64,000 bases of DNA from Pedinophyceae sp. YPF-701 (taxonomy: Eukaryota > Chlorophyta > Pedinophyceae), in the NCBI GenBank assembly GCA_916048055.1, contig CAJZHL010000028.1, positions 1,116,001 to 1,180,000 of the forward strand, written 5' to 3'. The number at the start of each line of letters is the position of its first letter. The first letter of the stretch is position 1. A model generated the notes under the pieces. The model saw only the letters and a list, made by a program, of their open reading frames with translations, was not told the DNA's origin and ran no database searches. A program made the translations under genes and the position numbers. Positions 21,383 to 33,060 of the stretch are shown here, in pieces.

Positions 21383-23183
21383 ATGCTCGCTATCAAGGGT
21401 ATGAGCGCCGCCGTGGCCGCCCGCGGGTGTCGACCGGCCCGCGCGCGGCGCATGGCTGTGCGTGCTGCAGCCAAGCCCTCGGGGGACGCGGGGCGCGCGT
21501 CGCACGTGGCGCACATCAAGCCCGGCGAGACCAGCGAGCAGGCGGAGGAGCGGCGCGAGCAGGAATCGATGCGCGTCCAGGAGCGCGTCAAGTACATCAC
21601 CTGCAGGGAGGTGGGTAGTTGCCTTGGCCCTGGAAGCCGCCTGCTTGCCGCGCGAGGGGCAGGGCGCGCAGCACCGCCACGCACATTCCGTGCTCGCTGT
21701 TCACGACGAGCTGCCCGCGGCGTACGGGGCCCGCGGGGCGTCGGACCGCGCCGCGCGCCGCGTACCCTGGCCCGCCTGGCGCGCCTCCTGCCCTTTTCCC
21801 GAAATCCCGCGTATCCCGCGCTCTAAACGGCGTTTCCGCCGCCGCTCACACCAACAAACATCGCATCCCTGCTCGTGGCGGCGCTTTCCTCGGAATTCAG
21901 CCCGCGAGCGCCCCGCCGCGGCCCAGGCCGCTGCCCGCCGCCCTGCAACGCTCTCGTCCGCGCACCGACCGCCCGCGGCGCCCGGCTCCTGCAGGACTAC
22001 GACCGCGAGATCGCGGCCGCGGGGTCGAAGCTCGTGCTCCTCGAGGTCACTTCGGACAACGTGTGTCAGACCGGACTCAAGGAGGAGGTGGAGTCCAACT
22101 GGCGGCGGAAGCAGTCCGACATCATGCAGCCCTGCGTCAACCTCAAGCACTCCTTCCAGCGCGTCGCCCGGGAGTGCGACGACGCGGTCTTCCTCGAGAT
22201 CATTGGCGACATGGGCCCCGAAACAAAGGTGCGCGACACACACAAACACACACACAAACACACACACACAAACACACACACAAACACACACACAAACACA
22301 CACCGCCGGGGCCGCGGGGACGACCGCGCGCGCGGGGCCTCGATCGCAGCTTGCCCCCTCTGATCGACGAGCCGGTCGCGGTCCAGGCAGGGCCTGTCGC
22401 TGACCTGGGCCGCCGCCTGGTCGCCGATGAGAGCGCGGCGAGCTGCGGTCGAGACCCCGCGCGCGCCACCGCGCGCGCCGAGCGTGCGGCTGTGCCCACG
22501 CGAGCGCTAGTTTCGCAACGAAGTGCGCGTTCGGGGCCTGACACGCGTGCAAGCGCGGAAGTGTGTGTGTGCACAAGCAAAGGCGCGCTGCACGCGCCCC
22601 CGGTGCCGCCGCAAGCGCCAGAGAGGCTCCCGCACGGCGTCCCTCGCAGGCGCTGTGCAAGGATCTGGGCGTGGACACGATTCCGTCGCTGCTGTTCATC
22701 CGCGAGGGGCGGGAGCTGTGGCGGCACGCCGGGCACCTCAACGCCGCGGAGGACCTCGGCGAGGGCATGCTCTTCTACAACGACACGCTCGCGGGCAACG
22801 AGAAGGCCACGAGCTTCGTCAAGGACCTCCACTCCGGCGCCGACCTCCAGGCCTTCCTCGCCTCGCGGCCCAAGGGCGAGGTCACGTGCGTCAACGTCAC
22901 GGTGTCGACCTCCGCGCCCTGCATCCACGTCTACCCGGCCGTCGTCTCCCTCGCGAAGCACTTCCAGGGCTACTGCGGGTTCGCGCGCCTGGACATCGAC
23001 CTCGCCGCGGACGGCAGCGAGATCCTGAACAAGTATAACATTCTGGATGTTCCGCTCTTCATGTTCTTCCGGGACGGCGTGCAGATCCACCGGTTCTCCG
23101 GCGGGTCGCGCTCGGACCTGCTCGGGCAGGTCCTCAAGATCGCGCCCGTGCCGCCGCCGCCCGGCGCCGTGCAGGCGCGCTGA
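21383..23183 (+). CDS. CDSP32: CDSP32-like plastid double-thioredoxin-domain protein
   Basis: Exons 21383-21610, 21995-22228 and 22650-23183; phases are 0 and give 331 residues. Seen: a Met/Ala/Arg-rich transit-peptide-like start; domain I with KLVLLEVTSDNVCQTG, VFLEIIGDMGPETKALCK and VDTIPSLLFIREGREL; a linker; domain II with VTVSTSAPCIHVYPAVVSLA and ILDVPLFMFFRDG, ending near GGSRSDLLGQVLKI. Known: plant CDSP32 is a stromal stress-induced protein of two thioredoxin folds with one active CxxC (CGPC) in domain II that reduces BAS1-type peroxiredoxins. Here domain II reads SAPC, so the nucleophilic first cysteine is Ser and only the second Cys remains; domain I has no CxxC either. A classical disulfide reductase role is therefore doubtful. 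Intron 2 carries a CA-rich microsatellite. Confidence 0.78.
22232..22304. repeat. CA-rich microsatellite (CACACAAACA type)
   Basis: About 70 bp of alternating ACACACAA units directly after the donor of intron 2 in the CDSP32-like gene. Purely intronic. Confidence 0.9.
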
Positions 23184-23614
23184 GCGGGGCAGCGACAGCG
23201 CTGCGCGGGCGGGCGCGGCCGGGCGGCGTGCGCGAGGGCGCTGGCGTGCGGCGGCGGCGTGGTCGCGGGGCTGGCTGGCCTCGGCAACGATGTATATTTA
23301 CTGTGAGAGCTGCGCGTCGTTTTTATTATCATAATGTGTGTCGGTTGGTGGGTTTGTTGCGTGCGGGGGGTGGAGCCGCTGCGGTCACGGGCGGCGGCAG
23401 CGGGCGGCCGGGAGGGCTGTGCGGGGTAGAACATGCTGGCCGGTGAGTCAGGGAGCTCGCTCCGCTCTGCTCGGGGCGCTGGTTGGTGTTCGTTGTGCGT
23501 CGGCGCGACGTCTGCGTGTTGAATTGCCGTGTTGCTGACTGTGCGTTTCTAGGGCCTGCTGCTGCGCGGTCGCGTCGGTTCGGGGGACCTGGTCCATCTG
23601 CGTGGGCTTCAGCG
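23184..23614. other. Tandem-gene spacer
   Basis: 431 bp between the CDSP32-like stop and the next start on the same strand. A less GC-rich TGTATATTTACTGTG near 23290 may belong to the 3' end-processing region. Nothing coding seen. Confidence 0.35.
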
Positions 23615-24512
23615 ATGGTGCGGGGGTCGGCCGCGGCGCGCGCGGGCGTGAAGGATATCGTAGATGGCGTGAAGAGCTTCTTCCGGCCTCCGTGGAAGGT
23701 ACGGGCACCGACGAAGCAGCGCGTCGAGCCGGGAGCCAACGCAACGACTCAAGGCTCACCTTCCGGCCTCACATGGGATTTCCCACCCTGTTCCTGCCAC
23801 TGTACCGCTCAACGAGCCCACGACATGCTCACGGTGGCACGGTTCGCTCCTGGAACCGCGCCTGGAACGCCCGGAAGCGCCCTGGGGATCCCGCGCGCCT
23901 GCTCTCGGCCACCAGCCCTCTTCACGGCGGCACAACGCGCTCCATCTCACCCGCGCCGCCCGCATTCGCCGCCCAACGCGCAGAACACGGGCCCGCCGGC
24001 GTCGCCAGAGTGGAAGGAGGCGGTGCCCGACGCCAAAAGCTACCGCGCTGTGGCCCCCGGCAACCAAGCCGTGGCCCAGGTGCCCTGGGCGGAGCCCGAG
24101 AACATCTACGACATCAAGTACTTCCCCCGCGACAAGCGGCGGTGGGGCTCCGCGGGTACGGCCACCGCTTTCGCCCCTCTTGCTCCACACACTCCTCCCG
24201 CGAGCACGCGCCGACCGTTGGCGCGGCCCCGCCCTCGCGGCGGCCACGCGCAGCCAGACAGCTGCTCGACGCGCTCGCTGCGCCCGGCCGCGCGGCCCCG
24301 AACCATGCGGCTCACACGTCGTGCTGCGCGCAGGCGGTCTCAAGGTCACCGCGACGCAGGTGCGGTCGCTGCGCGAGGGCACGGCGGGCCAGGACATTCC
24401 CGGGGGCACCGTCAACACGCGCGGCTACCCTTTCTCGAAGCCGAGCGCGCCCCCGCTCAGCTGGATGGCCAGGCGCAGCACCGAGGATCAGCACAACAAC
24501 GGGTACACGTGA
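23615..24512 (+). CDS. Probable mitochondrial complex I B14.5a (NDUFA7)-like subunit
   Basis: Exons 23615-23698, 23984-24155 and 24334-24512; phases 0 and 1 close and give 144 residues. Seen: a short basic start followed by IVDGVKSFFRPPWK, then TGPPASPEWKEAVPDA, PENIYDIKYFPRDKRR, and a C-terminal DIPGGTVNTRGYPFSKP with an HNNGY end. The TGP.SPEY and YDIKY..RD.RR pattern recalls the small plant protein annotated as the NADH dehydrogenase 1 alpha subcomplex subunit 7 type. Known: B14.5a is an accessory subunit at the matrix arm/membrane interface of respiratory complex I. The assignment is from memory of the plant family and is moderate; the gene model itself is good because the joined frame is conserved-looking across all three exons. 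Confidence 0.55.
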
Positions 24513-25489
24513 CGGCGCTGCGAACGGCCGCCGGCCCGCCCCTGTGACTCTCCTACGACCGCTCACGCGCCTGGCGCGAGTGCCTCGCGGCCCCGGGCGG
24601 CGACGGGACGCTGCTAGCCTGGGTTGGGTCGTTGCGTCGCGTGCGCGCTGCGGGCGTTGCGCCGGCGGGCGCGCGCGCGGCGGTGGTGGGGGGTGGAGTG
24701 ACGGTGGCGCGCGTGCGCCGCGGGGTGTTTTTCGGCGGCTTCCTGCTTGCCCGGAGGCCTCTGAGGGCAAGAGTCCACTTTTTCTCCGCCCGGCGATTTC
24801 GCGGCGACATCGGGCGCGGCTGCTCGCGCGGCGGACGGAGATTCGCTCGGACAAGCTTGCCGCGAAGCTGTAACGACTACGCTCGAGGCTGCGCCAGGCA
24901 CGAGGCTCTAGCGTCACTCCAGGCACGTTGCCATCGTCGGAACGGGAGGATTACGGGGACCATGGTGAGGGCGCCCCGCCCGATGCAGTGGAAAATTATC
25001 CCGCGTGCCAACGCGCACAGTCGCGCGCGCCCATCACGTCTCCTCGCGACGGGCACGGCAGGCCACCCCGGCGCGCACGACAGCCGCACTCTCTGGCCGC
25101 ACCACGCGCCCCCGCGCCCGCTTTCCTGATTTCCGCGGCCGTTCCAGCACGGGTCAGAGCTGAGGCTTCACTACGCGCACGTCTCCGTCCCTTCACACCC
25201 CCCTGCGACGTGACGAGCGCGCTGCTACCATGTCAGCTCTCACAGCGCCAGCTGCGCGGCGGCCCTGCGCGAACCCGCCGTTTCTCTGGGCAGGCACGTT
25301 GCTCTCGTCCTCACTGAGACGCACGCGCGCACGCAGCCCCTCGTCCCGCGTGTCACGGACGCTAGCCCCGAGGCCGTTGATCGTGGGCTGCCGCCTCGGG
25401 TCACGCCTTCCGAAATCGTGCCTGCGCCGCCGCGATGGCGCGCGAAACTCCGCTGAGCGGCATGTTCGACCTCTCATGATGCGTTGCAG
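24513..25489. other. 977-bp spacer without recognised gene
   Basis: Holds the 3' end of the complex I-like gene and the promoter of the RETICULATA-related gene. The stretch CTCTCATGATGCGTTGCAG directly before 25490 could be an acceptor of a 5' UTR intron. Confidence 0.35.
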
Positions 25490-26684
25490 ATGGGCCTCAA
25501 CGTCCGCCCGGCCGCGGGGAGCGTCGCCGGCGGCCTCCGCCTGGGTGCGCGTGCAGGCGGGCGCGTCTCCGCGCGCGTCACGCCCCGCGCCCCCGCGCGC
25601 CTCGTCGCGAAGGCTTCCTCGCCGGTGGCCACGCCCGCCACCGGCGGCCCGGGCGGCCCCACCGACGGGTCCGGCGGTGACGGGGGCGGAGGGGGCGGCG
25701 GCGGCAGCGACGGCAACAACGCGAAGCTCATGGCGATCCTCGCAGCCGCCGGCAAGTACGTCTCCCGCGCCCCCACTCCACGGCCCGCCCCGCACCGCAC
25801 GTGGGCTCTCCACACCCCCCCTGCCCTGACCCGCGTCCGCACGCCGCGCGCCGCCCCGCAGGACCCTCGCGGACCTTCCCGCGGAGATCGCGGCCGCCGT
25901 CGAGAAGGGCAAGATCAGCGTCGAGCTCCTCGAGCGCTACCTCGCCCTGGAGGCCAACTGGCTGTACAAGCCCTTCATGAAACTGGGCGCCGGGCTGCGC
26001 GGGCGGCTGCTGATGGACCCGGGCTTCCTGCTCAAGCTCGGCATCGAGGTCGGCGTCGGCATCGGCACGAAGACCGCCGCGGAGGTTGCGAAGCGCGGCG
26101 ACAACTTCTCGAACGAGCTGGACTTTTACTTTGCCAACCTGGTGATGGCGCTCATCGCCGACTACATGCTCGTGTACCTCCCGGCGCCCATGTTCCGCGG
26201 CGTCGCGGGCCCGCAGAAGGCCGGCCTCATGGCCAAGCTCCAGAAGGCCTTCGCCGACTGCCCAGGCAACATGTTCCAAAAGGTCCCCGCGGGCCAGGAG
26301 CCGTGGACGCTGACGCAGCGCCTCGGCGCGCCGCTGCGGAACGGCATCCAGCTCGTCGGTGTCGGGTTCATGTCGTCGATGATCGGCGTGGCGCTCACCA
26401 ACTGCCTCCTGTACATCAAGAAGGCTATGGACCCGACGTTCGTGTCGAACCCGCCGCAAAACGTGGCGACGATGGCCGTGATCTACGGCCTGTACATGGG
26501 GTCGTCGTCGAACCTGCGGTACCAGACGCTCGCGGGCCTGCTCGAGGAGCGCGGCGTGGAGGTTGTGTTCAAGAACATGCCGGCCGTGCGCGCGGCGCTG
26601 ACGTTCGCGCTGCGGACGGGCAACACCTTCCTCGGCAGCCTCCTCTGGGTCGACTTCCTGCGCCTGTGCGGGCAGCAGAAGTGA
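25490..26684 (+). CDS. RETICULATA-related plastid envelope protein (DUF3411)
   Basis: Exons 25490-25755 and 25862-26684; the junction phase 2 closes (GK|TLADLP) and gives 362 residues. Seen: an Arg/Ala-rich transit-peptide-like N-terminus (about 50 residues), a Gly-rich linker GGDGGGGGGGGSDGNNAK, then the DUF3411 core: AAAVEKGKISVELLERYLAL, MDPGFLLKLGIEVGVGIGTK, FYFANLVMALIADYMLVYLP, MFQKVPAG, GFMSSMIGVALTNCLLYIKK, YGLYMGSSSNLRYQTLAGL and a hydrophobic C-terminus. Several membrane segments are apparent. Known: Arabidopsis RETICULATA and RER proteins are chloroplast envelope proteins affecting leaf cell density and amino-acid or nucleotide metabolism; the molecular activity is not settled. The donor is the strong GTACGT. 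Confidence 0.88.
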
Positions 26685-27232
26685 GCACGCGCCACGGGCG
26701 CGTGTTTGTGACCCGGACGAGCGCGACGTACCTGCCGCTGGCGTTTCCGCGTGCATGCACGTCTGACGCGGGGCTGCGATGTGTCGGCCCGCGCGCGGGC
26801 TTCGATGCCGCACGGGACGAAGCAGGGAGCACGCAGCACCGATCGTGAACGCCTCAGGGCGCAGACGTAACAGCATCGCGGCGTGTTCGCATCATGTTTG
26901 GGGCGGCACGCACTCCGCCAATCCAGGAGGAGCCAGCGCGCAGTACAGACGGGCGCATCTCGCCCGCCCGCATTCCGCTGGACGTGAGGAAACAAACCGC
27001 TACAACTTAGTCATGCGACCCGCGAGGCCGTGCGAGGAACACACGTCATCGAACAGCGTCATCCCGCGCGAGCTTCGGCCACACACAGCCGTTCGAAGGC
27101 AAGGCAGATCGGCATCTTACGAGCGGAACAGTCAACGTCAGATTTCACACTTAACAGGCGCCCTGAGTGACGCCCATCAAAGCGCGTGCACGCAATGCAG
27201 TCTAGTTTAGGAGGCGACAGGTGTCGATCCGC
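26685..27232. other. Convergent spacer, RETICULATA-related / HMA
   Basis: 548 bp between convergent stops; both 3' UTRs. Base composition is slightly lower in GC than the genes. No coding or repeat signal. Confidence 0.35.
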
Positions 27233-30200
27233 TCACGCCTTCTTCTCACCGCACGCGCCCTTGCTGCAGCATCCGCCCTGCGCAGCGTCGTGCTGCGGCG
27301 TGGCCTCGTCGCACGTGCCCGTCGGCGTCGAGCTCGACGTCTCCGCAGCGGCGCTCTTCTTGCTCCCGCAGCACCCGCCCTCGGGCTTCTGCGTTGCCGC
27401 ACCGCTGCATGCGGGCTTCCCGGAGGAGCACGAGGGCTTGGGCTCCGGAGTCTTCTCGCTGCCGCACTGCCCCTTACTGCAGCACGCCGGCTTTGACTCG
27501 GTCGTGGGGGCCGAGCCGCCGCTCTGCTTGCTGCCGCAGCAGCCGCCCGCCGGCTTCGCGGCCTGCTTGCCACCGCATGCGCTCGCACCGGCGCCGCACG
27601 GAGGCTTCGCGGCACCGCAGGTGCCCTCGTCCGCGCAGCAGTCGACAGTCGGCCGCACGTCCTCGGGCCGCGCGGCTGCGTCGCCGCACTTGCCCCCGCT
27701 GCCACAGCACGTTGGCTTCTGCACTGGCGCCGAGCCGCACTGCTTGCTCGCACAGCACGGCTTCTTCTGCTCCGCCACAGGCGCAGAGCCGCTCCCGCAC
27801 TGCTTGCTCGCACAGCACGGCTTCTTCTGCTCCGCCACAGGCGCAGAGCTGCTCCCGCACTGCTTGCTCGCACAGCACGGCTTCTTCGCCGGTGCGCCGC
27901 ACGCGTCCTGACCGGTCCCGCAGCTCCGCGGCGCGCAGCACCCGCCAGAGGGCGCCGCGCTCGAGCAGCCGCCGGCCGCTGGCGCGCAGCAGGGCCGCCC
28001 CTCCTCAAGGTCAGCGATCGCGGCACCCTCGCCGCAGCACAACTTCCTGCACGCAGCGCCGTCCTCGGGCGCGGCGCCCTTCCGCTTCGAGACGCGCAGG
28101 ATCGACATGCCGTTCAGGACGACGAGCAGGCTCGCGCCGACGTCCGCGAGCACCGCCGCCCACAGCTGCAGCATGCCGAGGAGCGCCAGGACGAGCGTGA
28201 CGGCCTTGACGGCGATCGAGAAGGTCAGGTTCGCGCGGATGCGCCACACGGCGCCGCTGCCGATCTCGATGGCCCGCGGCACCATCGTCAGGTCGTTGGA
28301 CAGCACCGCCACGTCGGCCGTCTCCATCGCCACCGCGGAGGCCATCGCGCCAAGCGCGATGCCCAGGTCCGCGGCCGCGAGCGCCGGCGCGTCGTTCACG
28401 CCGTCCCCGACGTGCGCGAGCTGCCCCTTGGTGCCCTTGCGCAGGCGCGCTACAGTCGTGACCTTGCCTGCTGGCAACAGCTCGGCGTGTACGTCCGCGG
28501 GCGGGATGCCGACGATGGCGCCGACGCGGTCCGCGACCGCGCGCGCGTCGCCGGTCACCATGGCGACGCGCAGCCCGCGGCGCTGCTTCAGGGCCGTGAC
28601 AGCGGCAGCGGCGCCGGGGCGCACGGCATCCGACACTCCGATCATGCCGTGCAGCGCGCCCTCGACGACGACCCACACGACGGCCATCCCGCGCTGCTCC
28701 CACGCGCGCGCGAGCTCCCTGCTCCCGACGAGCGCGCCGGCCGACGCGGGCGTGAGAAGATCGGCCGCCATGGCCTCGTTGCCGACGGCCACGCGCACGC
28801 CGTTCACGACGCCGCGCACGCCGCGGCCCTCGACGACAGCGAAGTGCTCGACGTCGTCCAGCGCGTCGACGCCGCGCCCGCGCGCGTACGCCACGATGGC
28901 AGGCCCCAGGGGGTGTTGCGACTTGGCCTCGAGGGACGCAACGATCTCCAGGAGGCCCAGGAGCGCGCCCGTGGCCTCGGCGCCGCCGCCGTGCTGGCTG
29001 TGCAGCCGCTTGAGGTCGTTGTACGCCGCCCCCGCGCCGGCGTCCTCGGCGCCGGCCTCCCCCACTCCCCCGGGGCTCCCGGGGGTGTGTAGGAGCTGGT
29101 CCCACGCCTGCTCCCCGACGGCGCCGCCGTCGCCGCACCGCGCCGCGCCGCCCGGGTCCCCGACGGCCACGGCGCAGACCGACAGCGAGCGCTGCGCCAG
29201 GGCGCACTGCGGGTGGAAGCGGTTGACCTTGAAGATGCCCTCGGTCAGCGTGCCCGTCTTGTCGAACGAGACGGTGCCGAGGTGGTGCAGGCGCTCGAGG
29301 AACTCCCCGCCCTTGATGAGCAGGCCCTCGCGCGCGGCCTGCGTCAGCGCGCACACGTTGGTTACCGGCGTCGAGATGACCAGCGCGCACGGGCACGCCG
29401 TGACGAGCACGACGAGCGCCTTGTACACCCACTCATCCCACACGTGCGGGTTCAGCCCCGCGCCGATGCCCGCGAGCGCCGCGCAGCCCAGGAACACCAC
29501 CGGCGTGTACCACCGCGCAAAGCGTTCCACCATGAGCTCCTGCTTCGACTTCTGCGCCTGCGCCTCCTGGACGAGCCGCGCGAGCCGCGCGACGGCCGAG
29601 TCGTGCGCGACCGCGCTGGCCTCGACCTCGAGCGCGCCGGGCCCCAGGTTGAGCGTTCCCGCGGAGACGGCGTCGCCCGCGACCTTGCGCACGGGCCGCG
29701 ACTCGCCGGTGAGCATGCTCTCGTCCATGTTGCTCCAGGACGCCGACACGACGACGCCGTCGACGGGCGCCTTGCTGCCCGGGAGCAGCAGCACCACGTC
29801 GCCCACCCTGACGTGCTCCGGTGCCACCGCCTCCCCTGACGTCAGCACCGCGGACTCAGGCGCCAGCGTCAGGACCTGCTCGAGCGCCTGCCGCGCGCCG
29901 CCGAGGGCCTTGTTCTCGAGCCACTGCGCCATCCCGAACAGCACGACCACCGCGCCCGCCTCGAGATACTCCCCCAGGACGACCGCGCCGACGACGGCGA
30001 CCGACATGAGCACGTTGATGTCCAGGCTGAGCTTGTACACCGAGATCAGGGCGCGCCTGAAGATCGGGGTCCCCGCGAGCACCACGGGGGCCAGCGCCAC
30101 CCACTTGAGGTACGACGCCGAGGGGATGTAACCAAAGTAGGCTACCGCGAGGAGGGGCACTGAGAGCGCGAGGTTCCACGGCGGCCAGCTGCCGCCGCCC

Positions 30201-31292
30201 TTGCCGTCGCCGGCGTCGCCCTTGAGCGTGGCCTGCAGCCCGACGCTGTTGAGGGCCGACACGATCGTGCCAGGCTGCGTGGAGGCGCGGTGCTGCACCG
30301 TCACGAGCTGCGCGACGACCGAGACGTTGACGCTGGTGATGCCCGGGATCCTGCGCAGGGCCCGGTACGCGATGGGCTCCTCGGACGGGCAGCAGATGCC
30401 CCGGCAGAGAACTTCTGTCGTGACGACGGCTGCGTCATCGTCGTGCCCGTCCTCGTCCTCGTGCGCGCTGCCGGCGCCGTGCTGGCCGCGGCCGATGAGC
30501 GGCTGCGTGATGGAGGTCTCGGAGATGCCGCAGACGTCGCTCTTGCCGGCGCGGAGGACCGCAACGGGGCCGTGGTCCACCAGCACGCCTTTCGCCTTGC
30601 ACGTGTCGTCTGAGCAGAAGTCGCACTCGTTCTCGGGATTCACGTGCTGCAACCTCCCTCGCACGATGTAGTCGAAGTGGTCGCCGTGCTTCACGCGCAC
30701 GCAGTCGCAGTCTGCACACAGAGCACCACAGGCCGGGGGCGGACGCGTCGGCACAGGGTGCGGAGCGCAGGGAAGCAGGGTCGCGCACGATCCCTGCTAC
30801 GCGATCTTGACCCTGGATCAGCGAAGTGGATCCGAGACATGCGCAGGGGCGCGGCGCGGGCCGCATTCGAGGGAATCGAACCACTGCGTCGCCGTGGGGC
30901 CCCAGAGGGCGCCTCGAGGAGCCTCGCGCGGCTGGTGTGGAACCGCAGAGGCGTTGCGAGCAGCTTCGGTCGCGGAAGCGCGTGCGGGGCGCGCCGGAAG
31001 CGCCGGGCGGAGAGCCGCAGCCTGGTTGATTTCAGGGGGGCGCCGCGCCCGAAGAGGAGCTGCGTTGGGCAAAGCGCGCACCTCCGTCGTGCCAGCAGTC
31101 GGTCTCCTTGACAGGCATGCAGACCGGGTACTTCTCGAACGCGAGCTCGTGTTCCTCGACCTCGCCGTGGTGCGTGATGCACAGAAGCTTCCCATCCACG
31201 ACGTGGCCGATGTGGTCGCCGTGCTTGATCACCGTCTTGTCGCACGCCTCGCCGCTGCATCGAACCAGCCGGAAAGGCGCGAACGGATCCAT
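27233..31292 (-). CDS. HMA: P1B-type heavy-metal ATPase (Zn/Cd class) with duplicated N-terminal HGDH motifs and Cys-rich tail
   Basis: Exons 31292-31082 and 30711-27233; the phase 1 junction closes and gives 1229 residues. Seen in order: two similar N-terminal blocks, KTVIKHGDHIGHVVDGKL and VRVKHGDHFDYIVRGRL, each with nearby Cys/His; a heavy-metal-associated domain with GICCPSE; membrane segments; TGES; the CPC metal site in VTACPCALVISTPV; DKTGTLT; SQHPLGPA (HP motif); MVTGD; GDGVNDAPAL; and a roughly 290-residue tail packed with CC pairs. Known: GICCxSE is the signature of plant HMA2/HMA4 Zn/Cd exporters, and CC pairs in their tails bind zinc. The tail includes three 20-residue repeats of the KKPCCASKQCGS type. 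Inferred: zinc or cadmium export or vacuolar loading, with metal sensing at both ends. The KHGDH blocks are not part of the standard pump. Confidence 0.92.
27735..27887. repeat. 60-bp tandem repeat coding the Cys-rich HMA tail
   Basis: Three in-frame units of exactly 60 bp (20 codons); adjacent units share 40 or more consecutive identical bases with one change. Each unit adds a CC pair and a single Cys. Confidence 0.92.
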
Positions 31293-33060
31293 CGGGCCGT
31301 CAGGGACCGATTCTACGATCCCGAGTGTGCGAGGCGACGCCAAACGCTCGTGCGCGTCGCGACGACGCACCTGCAGCTCGCCACATGCTGCACGATCTCT
31401 CGCGATGAGCTCGACTCCAGCGTGCTGCTACCGGAACCATCCGACGCGTGTCCCTTCGTCATAGCTGCGCAGCTACCCTGTTCGTGACAAAGCACCCCGG
31501 CCGTCCCGCGCTCAGCCGCTCTACTACAGGTGTCCGGAGCGACCGGCCGTTCGAGTTTCTACTTGTGCGCCGCGCGAGGCACCCCAATCTTGGCCGGCGC
31601 GCAAGGAGGCGGCACACAGCCCTGCGTCAGTTGCACTCAGATGCACGCTGGCGTGTGTCGGACCCTTGGCTCAAGTCAGGCCGCCGCGACGCCGTGCACC
31701 GGCGCCGCCGACGGCGACGCGCCCGCCTGAGCGTCCACTCGGCCACGCAGAACGACTGGGCCCCGGGTGCGACCGTGGCGACACAATGTCGTCATGACGG
31801 AGCAGTGTTCAGGCACCGCTCGCGACCCAACGCGCCCGGCAGGGGCCACGATGAGCGGACAGGGGAAGGCTGAGTGGCGGCGGGGGCGGCGGGTGGCCGC
31901 ACGCGACGGTGAGGGACGCAACAAGCTCTCGAGCGCCGGCCGTGGCATGCGCAAGACACCAGGGACCTTTGTTGTACTTCGCTGACCTGCGAGCATCCGT
32001 TGCCGAGCGATGACAGGTGCGCCAGGTGCTGTTACAGTCGTCCTCGCTGGGGTTCAGAGTCGCGCAGCCGGCAGTTGCTGCCAGGTCGCATGTGATGTGG
32101 ACACGTGAGCAGTGGCAGCGTGGCAGAACAGTCGCCGGAACCCGGTGACTGACGCAGCGCCGGGGACCTCCGGGATGCAAGCGGCGTCCGGTAGGGTCTG
32201 TGGGGGCGCCAAAATCCACGGAAGACTCGGGTGGTGTCGGGAACGAGGGACCGGGGAATTTAGTTGGGGTGGATAACCGATTTGAGTGTGAGTTGTGCGA
32301 GGAAAGCGTGTGTGCGTCTACGGGTGTGTACGAACTCTGCGATGGGCGAGTGCCCTTGCGCGCAACATTTGGCTCGCGTGCACGCAAGCGATTGGCGCCG
32401 CCGCGCGTGGAGTCGAGCTCCTGTGTGGTTCCAGGAGACTGTCAGGCTGTTGGTGTCTGCTGGAAATCCGTTGGAAATTTGAAGAGATCCGTTGGAAATC
32501 AAGCGACCGGATTCGTCGTGCATGTGTCGACGTCACGGTCTCGAAAGACTATAGCGCGCATCAATGCGCGCTGCGTCGGAACGCTGGTCTGCGCGGCAGA
32601 TCCGAAGGATCCTTCCGTTGCAGGGGGGTGGCAGGCACGGGGCCTGGGAGGCAGGGAGGAGGGGGGCAGGGAAGGGGGGGGGTCGATGAGGAGCCGGTCC
32701 GAGAAGCGACGTCCATCCCGAGCGTCAAGCAGTTCTGTTATAAAACGACGCTGCGAGTGCTACCTACGGGTCCCATGGCATGGCAGGACCTATGGTGTCG
32801 CCGACTGGGCCTAGTAACGGGTATTCAGGTGTTCTGTGTGATTATTAGTCTTAGGTCATAATCATGGTGCGCGCCAGGTCGTTCGGCGGCCGCAGGCGCA
32901 CCAGCGGAGCTGTCAGCGCCCGCGCCGCGTCGCGACCCGCGGCACTGCGATGTCGGGAATATGCAGGTTCGAGCATGACTGCGCCGCCTGTCGGGGCGGC
33001 AGAGGACGACGCCCCGGGCCCGCGACGCGAGGCCTGCGCGCCGGCGCGGCGGCGGCGGCA
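31293..33060. other. 1.8-kb spacer between HMA start and FAD oxidoreductase stop
   Basis: No frame with recognisable similarity on either strand. It contains the HMA promoter (31293 onwards), a lower-GC stretch at 32270-32560, and a G-run block at 32630-32690 on the plus strand. The part near 33060 is the 3' flank of the oxidoreductase. Confidence 0.4.

Noticed and set aside
22232-22304. Regular CA-rich units that could look like a CRISPR array
   Set aside because: Simple microsatellite with no spacers, inside an intron of a eukaryotic gene.
31960-32010. 15-bp match (GTACTTCGCTGACCT) between about 31974 and 52804
   Set aside because: A single 15-mer match is expected about once or twice by chance in a window of this size, and the flanks align poorly.
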